Source of the DNA: Clostridium sp.
GTDB taxonomy: Bacteria > Bacillota > Clostridia > Lachnospirales > Lachnospiraceae
Assembly: GCA_004554205.1 (NCBI GenBank)
Contig: SFNH01000001.1
Span: 8,860-72,859 of the forward strand
DNA length: 64,000 nucleotides
Direction: 5' to 3'
Positions 59,846-64,000 of this stretch are shown here, piece by piece; position 1 is the stretch's first letter; each line of letters starts with the position of its first letter. Made by a program: the position numbers and the translations under genes. Under the pieces are notes generated by a model. It saw only the letters and a list, made by a program, of their open reading frames with translations. It was not told where the DNA came from and made no database searches.

Positions 59846-61300
59846 ATGACGAAAATCAGGACAAGATATGCGCCCAGTCCGACCGGGCGGATGCATGTAG
59901 GGAACTTGCGGACGGCGCTGTACGCCTATCTGATCGCGAAGCATGAGGGCGGCGACTTTCTGCTGCGCATCGAGGACACGGACCAGGAGCGGTATGTCGA
60001 GGGAGCCACTGAGATCATTTACCGCACGCTTCAGAAGACAGGTCTGATCCATGACGAGGGCCCGGACAAGGACGGCGGCTGCGGCCCCTATGTCCAGAGC
60101 GAGCGCCAGAAGGCGGGCATTTATCTTGAGTACGCGAAAAAGCTCATCGAGAAGGGCGAGGCCTACTACTGCTTCTGCACTCAGGAGCGCCTCGACTCCT
60201 TAAAGACCACCGTAAACGGCGAGGAGATCATGACCTACGACAAGCATTGCCTGCATCTGTCGAAGGAGGAGATCGAGGAAAAATTAGCGGCGGGAATCAC
60301 GTATGTGATCCGCCAGAATAATCCGACAGAGGGCACGACCACCTTCCACGACGAGATCTACGGCGACATCACCGTGGACAACTCCGAGCTTGACGATATG
60401 GTGCTGATCAAGTCCGACGGGTATCCGACGTACAATTTCGCGAATGTGGTGGACGATCATCTGATGGGCATTACCCATGTGGTGCGCGGAAATGAGTACC
60501 TGTCCTCCTCCCCGAAGTACAACCGCCTGTACGATGCTTTCGGCTGGGAGATCCCGGTGTATGTCCACTGCCCGCTCATCACCGACGAGTTTCACAAAAA
60601 GCTCTCCAAGCGGAGCGGCCATTCCTCCTTCGAGGACCTGATCGAGCAGGGCTTTGTGGCAGAGGCGGTGGTGAACTATGTGGCGCTTTTAGGGTGGTCC
60701 CCGGAGGACAATCAGGAGCTCTTCTCGTTAGGCGAGCTGGTAGAGCGCTTCAATTACCGCAACATCAGCAAGTCCCCCGCCGTATTTGACATCACAAAGT
60801 TAAGATGGATGAACGGCGAGTACTTAAAGGCAATGGATGCGGAACGGTTTTATGAGATGGCGGAGCCGTATATCAGGGCGGTCATAAAAAAGGATCTCGA
60901 TCTGCGCAAGATTGCGAACATGGTCAAGACCAGGATTGAAGTGTTCCCGGACATCGCGGAGCACATTGACTTCTTTGAGAAGCTGCCGGAGTATGACGTG
61001 TCGATGTACACCCACAAGAAGATGAAGACCGATTCCGAGAATTCCCTCGAAGTCTTAAAGGACGTGCTGCCGCTTCTTACGGCGCAGGAGGATTACAGCA
61101 ATGACGCGCTGTATGCTGTGCTCGCGAAGTACGTCGCGGATAAGGGCTATAAGACCGGCTTTGTAATGTGGCCGATCCGCACTGCCGTGTCCGGCAAACA
61201 GATGACTCCGGCAGGCGCGACGGAGATCATGGAGGTGCTGGGGAAAGAGGAGTCGTTAGCACGGATCAGGAAGGGAATTGAACTGCTTGAGCATGAATGA
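59846..61300 (+). CDS. gltX: Glutamyl-tRNA synthetase
   Basis: 484 aa class I synthetase. [23 protein letters not shown] carries the HIGH-type motif (HVGN), followed by [14 protein letters not shown]; the KMSKS-type motif is [12 protein letters not shown]. The C-terminal anticodon-binding helical domain is present. In clostridia lacking GlnRS it also charges tRNA-Gln with glutamate for amidation. Its stop codon overlaps the helicase start region. Confidence 0.96.
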   Translation: MTKIRTRYAPSPTGRMHVGNLRTALYAYLIAKHEGGDFLLRIEDTDQERYVEGATEIIYRTLQKTGLIHDEGPDKDGGCGPYVQSERQKAGIYLEYAKKLIEKGEAYYCFCTQERLDSLKTTVNGEEIMTYDKHCLHLSKEEIEEKLAAGITYVIRQNNPTEGTTTFHDEIYGDITVDNSELDDMVLIKSDGYPTYNFANVVDDHLMGITHVVRGNEYLSSSPKYNRLYDAFGWEIPVYVHCPLITDEFHKKLSKRSGHSSFEDLIEQGFVAEAVVNYVALLGWSPEDNQELFSLGELVERFNYRNISKSPAVFDITKLRWMNGEYLKAMDAERFYEMAEPYIRAVIKKDLDLRKIANMVKTRIEVFPDIAEHIDFFEKLPEYDVSMYTHKKMKTDSENSLEVLKDVLPLLTAQEDYSNDALYAVLAKYVADKGYKTGFVMWPIRTAVSGKQMTPAGATEIMEVLGKEESLARIRKGIELLEHE

Positions 61301-63131
61301 ATCACAATTACAGGCGGTAAGGCATTTTAAAGGGCCGATGATGGTGCTCGCGGGGCCCGGCTCCGGCAAGACCACGGTCATTACCCACCGGGTAAAGTGC
61401 CTGATCGACGAGTACGGCGTGGAGCCGGGGAGCATCCTCGTGATCACGTTTACGCGGGCCGCCGCCGATGAGATGAAGCAGAGATTTCAAAAGCTTGCGG
61501 ACGGGCGGAGCCTGCCGGTAAATTTCGGGACGTTTCACGCGGTGTTTTTCAGCATTTTAAAGCACGCCTACCGCTACGACGCCTCCAACATCATCCGGGA
61601 GGAGCAGCGGATCCGGATCATACGCGAGCTCGTGGACAGATTGCAAATGGAGGTGGAGGACGAGGCGGAATTTACCGCCTCCGTTTTGTCGGAGATCAGC
61701 ATGGTAAAGGGAGAGATGATGAGCCTCGATCACTATTACTCCAAAAACTGCCCGGAGGAAATGTTTAAGAAGCTGTACCGGGGCTATGAGGAGGCGCTTG
61801 CCGGAAAGGGTCTCCTTGATTTCGACGATATGCTGGCGATGTGCTATGAGCTCTTTACCGCGCGGCGGGATATCCTCGCGGCGTGGCAGCAGAAATACCG
61901 CTATATCCTGATCGACGAATTTCAGGACATTAACCGGGTACAATATGAGATTGTGAGGATGCTTGCGGCGCCCGAAAATAATCTGTTTATCGTCGGGGAC
62001 GACGATCAGTCCATCTACCGCTTCCGCGGCGCGAGACCGGAGATCATGCTGGGCTTTGAGAAGGATTACCCGCAGACAAAGCGCGTGCTCCTTGGGATCA
62101 ATTACCGCTCGACCGCCCGGATCGTGGACGCGGCGGGGCGGCTGATCCGCCACAACAGGACGCGGTTCGACAAGAAGCTTCAGGCGGCGCGCGGCGAGGG
62201 CAGGGAAGTCACCACGGAGGAGTGGGACGACGCGAATGCGGAGACCCGCGGGATTGTGAAGGAGATTCTGGATTATGTGAAGATGGGCTTTCGCCTGTCG
62301 GACATCGCGGTGCTCTACCGCACCAGCATGGAGCCGCGCCTTCTGATGGAGCGATTGATGGAGTACAATGTGCCGTTTCAGATGAGGGACGCCCTGCCGA
62401 ATCTCTACGAGCACTGGATCACCCAGGACATCCTTGCCTACATCCGCATCGCGCGGGATGAGCTGGCGAAGCACCGTCAGGCAAGGCGGGCGGATGTCCT
62501 GCGCATCATCAACCGGCCGAAACGTTATGTAAACCGGGAGGCGATGGAGGGTCAGGTGATTTCCTGGGACAGTCTGAAATCCTGGTATCAGGACAAGAAC
62601 TGGATGGTGGAGCGGATCGAGCAGATGGAATACGATCTGAAGATGATCGAAAGAATGGCGCCTGTGGCGGCTGTCAACTATATCCGCAAGGCGGTGGGCT
62701 ATGACGATTATCTGCGGGAGTACGCCGAGTACCGCCGGATGAAGCCGGAGGAGCTCCTCAATGTGGCAGACCAGATTCAGGAGAGCGCATCGGGCTTTAA
62801 GACGGTGGAGGCGTGGTTTGACCACATGAAGGAGTACGGGGAGAACCTGAAGGCGCAGGCAAGGCAGCGCGGCAAGCAGGACACGGACTGCGTCTCCTTA
62901 ATGACGATGCACAGCTCAAAGGGGCTCGAATTCCCGATCGTCTATATCCTGGACGCCAACGAGAAGGTGACGCCGCACCACAAGGCGGTGCTGGACGCGG
63001 ATCTTGAGGAGGAGCGTCGGATGTTTTACGTCGCGATGACCCGCGCGAAGGACCGGCTCCATGTATGCTATGTGAAGGAGCGTTACGGCAAGAAGCAGGA
63101 TCGCTCCCGGTTTATCGACGAGTACCGTTAG
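61293..63131 (+). CDS. UvrD/PcrA-like superfamily 1 DNA helicase
   Basis: 612 aa 3'-5' helicase. Motifs in order: Q-motif [22 protein letters not shown], Ia [90 protein letters not shown]. About 100 residues shorter than PcrA, without the C-terminal Tudor-like extension. The ATG at 61293 overlaps gltX and has a weak ribosome site; a TTG at 61278 is an alternative. Confidence 0.93.
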   Translation: MNESQLQAVRHFKGPMMVLAGPGSGKTTVITHRVKCLIDEYGVEPGSILVITFTRAAADEMKQRFQKLADGRSLPVNFGTFHAVFFSILKHAYRYDASNIIREEQRIRIIRELVDRLQMEVEDEAEFTASVLSEISMVKGEMMSLDHYYSKNCPEEMFKKLYRGYEEALAGKGLLDFDDMLAMCYELFTARRDILAAWQQKYRYILIDEFQDINRVQYEIVRMLAAPENNLFIVGDDDQSIYRFRGARPEIMLGFEKDYPQTKRVLLGINYRSTARIVDAAGRLIRHNRTRFDKKLQAARGEGREVTTEEWDDANAETRGIVKEILDYVKMGFRLSDIAVLYRTSMEPRLLMERLMEYNVPFQMRDALPNLYEHWITQDILAYIRIARDELAKHRQARRADVLRIINRPKRYVNREAMEGQVISWDSLKSWYQDKNWMVERIEQMEYDLKMIERMAPVAAVNYIRKAVGYDDYLREYAEYRRMKPEELLNVADQIQESASGFKTVEAWFDHMKEYGENLKAQARQRGKQDTDCVSLMTMHSSKGLEFPIVYILDANEKVTPHHKAVLDADLEEERRMFYVAMTRAKDRLHVCYVKERYGKKQDRSRFIDEYR

Positions 63132-63142
63132 GAGGAGATTTC

Positions 63143-63667
63143 ATGGGCGGCTGTATTCATATTTACTGCGGAGACGGAAAGGGGAAGACTTCGGCGGCGG
63201 TAGGGCTTTCTGTCCGCGCCGCGGGGCGCGGCAGGCGCGTGCTGTTTGTGCGCTTCCTAAAGACGGAGGACTCCGGGGAGGTTCCGGCGCTTCGCGGGAT
63301 CCCGGGCATTGACGTAACTTACTGCGATAAGGAGTTTGGCTTTGTGTCGCGGATGAAGCCGGAGGAGAAGACCTCGGCGGCGAAGTATTTTCAGGCGCGC
63401 TTTGAAGACGCCTGCGCCGCGGCGCGCGAGGGCGGCTATGATGTGCTGGTTCTTGACGAGATCATGGCAGCCTGCAATACCGGCATGGTGCGGGAGAAAT
63501 CCGTTTTGGATTTCCTGACCGGGAGACCGGAGGGGCTTGAAGTCATACTTACCGGGCGCGACCCGTCACAGGAGCTTCTGTCCGCGGCCGACTATGTGTC
63601 GGAGATCCGCATGGTCAGGCACCCCTTTACGCGGGGCCTCGCGGCGCGTGAGGGGATCGAGTACTAA
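63143..63667 (+). CDS. cobO: Cob(I)yrinic acid a,c-diamide adenosyltransferase
   Basis: 174 aa of the CobA/CobO/BtuR type, which adds the adenosyl group to reduced corrinoids. P-loop YCGDGKGKTSAAVG at the N-terminus, FLKTEDSGEV, VLVLDEIMAACNTGM, and ILTGRDPSQELL with the substrate region. The ATG at 63143 (AGGAGGAG upstream) is chosen over an open upstream extension. No other cobalamin genes or cobalamin riboswitch are nearby. Confidence 0.93.
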   Translation: MGGCIHIYCGDGKGKTSAAVGLSVRAAGRGRRVLFVRFLKTEDSGEVPALRGIPGIDVTYCDKEFGFVSRMKPEEKTSAAKYFQARFEDACAAAREGGYDVLVLDEIMAACNTGMVREKSVLDFLTGRPEGLEVILTGRDPSQELLSAADYVSEIRMVRHPFTRGLAAREGIEY

Positions 63668-63824
63668 CTTTCTTATGTCCGAAAGGGGCATACAAATTGA
63701 AGGAAATGTTTTTTGCTCGGTGTGTGAATGCTATATGAGTCAGGAAATCATATGTAACCGTAAAAATGCGGTTTTATTGCCAGGATGTAACAGTTCAGCC
63801 TTGCGGCCCGCGACGCCTGAAAAA
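63668..63824. other. Intergenic region with dispersed repeat
   Basis: No gene seen. A weak AACCG/CGGTT hairpin with T-rich tail (63756-63778) may end the cobO transcript. GTAACAGTTCAGCC (63787-63800) followed by TTGCGGCC is a copy of the dispersed repeat arm (copy j). Confidence 0.5.
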
Positions 63825-63848
63825 AAAGGCACCCGCGCGGATGCCTTT
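63825..63848 (-). terminator. Terminator of the Rpn-type gene
   Basis: AAAGGCA (63825-63831) pairs with TGCCTTT (63842-63848); on the minus strand eight T residues follow. Confidence 0.75.
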
Positions 63849-63854
63849 ATAATC

Positions 63855-64000
63855 TTAACTTCTTTCCTTCTTCTCAAGCAGCGCCTTTAACTCCGCGATC
63901 TGCGCGTCCTTCGCCGCGAGCTCACGCTCCGCGTTTGCCCGCTCCTCCAAACGTCCTTGCTGAATCCCTTGCTGAATCCCTCTCTGAATCCCTCTCCAAA
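63855..64000 (-). CDS. C-terminus of an Rpn-family nuclease/putative transposase (5' part outside window)
   Basis: The minus-strand frame enters from the right edge and reads four GIQ(R/Q)G-type units, then RLEERANAERELAAKDAQIA and LKALLEKKERS before TAA. A repeated G-I-x-x-G segment followed by an E/A/K-rich coiled coil is the typical C-terminus of PD-(D/E)XK transposase-like Rpn proteins. The four near-identical 12-15-bp units are a tandem repeat. The catalytic part is not visible, so the family call is tentative. Confidence 0.65.
   Translation of the reverse strand, partial: WRGIQRGIQQGIQQGRLEERANAERELAAKDAQIAELKALLEKKERS

Noticed and set aside
61557..62825. 422-aa minus-strand open frame opposite the helicase gene
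   Set aside because: Composition typical of an antisense shadow of a GC-rich gene; the plus strand carries all helicase motifs.
62880..63142. Cobalamin riboswitch before cobO
   Set aside because: cobO starts 11 bp after the helicase stop; there is no room and no B12-box.

Overview
The window reads as chromosomal core sequence from a spore-forming, GC-rich Clostridia, most likely Lachnospiraceae (Clostridium cluster XIVa). The signs are a 5'-truncated spoIIE followed by tilS-hpt-ftsH, a GerA/SpoVAF-type spore protein, a SpoVB-type flippase, Firmicutes-style RBSs and SigA promoters, and many Lachnospiraceae-type small families (DUF4250, DUF378, CmpB-like permease, TM1266). Genus cannot be fixed without a database search. 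There is no prophage, CRISPR array or intact insertion sequence. The only mobile-like items are a RelB/PIN toxin-antitoxin pair, a truncated Rpn-type nuclease/transposase gene at the right edge, and a family of short palindromic intergenic repeats.

Layout. 1-4.5 kb: spoIIE C-terminus, tilS, hpt, ftsH. 4.7-10.7 kb: alpha-glucan genes (a GH13 neopullulanase-like enzyme and a glgB with a lysine-rich tail), a Tyr-Leu-Phe tRNA cluster and a free-standing HD-GYP protein. 10.7-13.2 kb (minus): pyrC, PIN toxin, RelB antitoxin, DUF378. 13.3-17.7 kb (minus): XRE-cupin regulator with potABCD. 17.8-20.5 kb: lactonase-like protein, aroC, rpiB. 20.6-26.3 kb: DUF234 ATPase, XRE regulator, asnA, GerA-family protein, ansA. 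26.4-32.8 kb: DUF4250, CmpB-like membrane protein, then plsC-pheA-ppx-ppk1. 32.9-42.6 kb: two-component system, an 831-aa envelope protein with an ABC exporter, a YdjI/YdjG/YdjH-like envelope-stress set, and TM1266. 42.7-50.7 kb: feoB, a wrecked Cu/Zn superoxide dismutase gene, GGDEF protein, SpoVB-like flippase, a HAMP membrane protein, recJ, smr. 50.7-57.5 kb and on: a secreted papain-like protease, acyltransferase, TetR, an MMPL exporter and its coiled-coil partner. 59.8-64 kb: gltX, UvrD-like helicase, cobO, Rpn fragment.

The most unusual items are: (i) a 956-aa secreted C1A cysteine protease whose C-terminus looks like a chagasin (I42) cysteine-protease inhibitor, separated from the catalytic part by a lectin-like domain, an Ig-like domain, a six-copy GGGGSS linker and wall-binding repeats; (ii) a family of palindromic repeats built around TAACAGTTCAG, about ten copies, several sitting on or within a few bases of stop codons, with one composite copy whose two halves occur separately elsewhere; (iii) a Cu/Zn-SOD gene that has lost its metal-binding core through an internal deletion plus frameshift; (iv) YdjGHI homologues without PspA, next to a two-component/ABC envelope module. 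All functional statements are read from motifs and gene order; no search was run.
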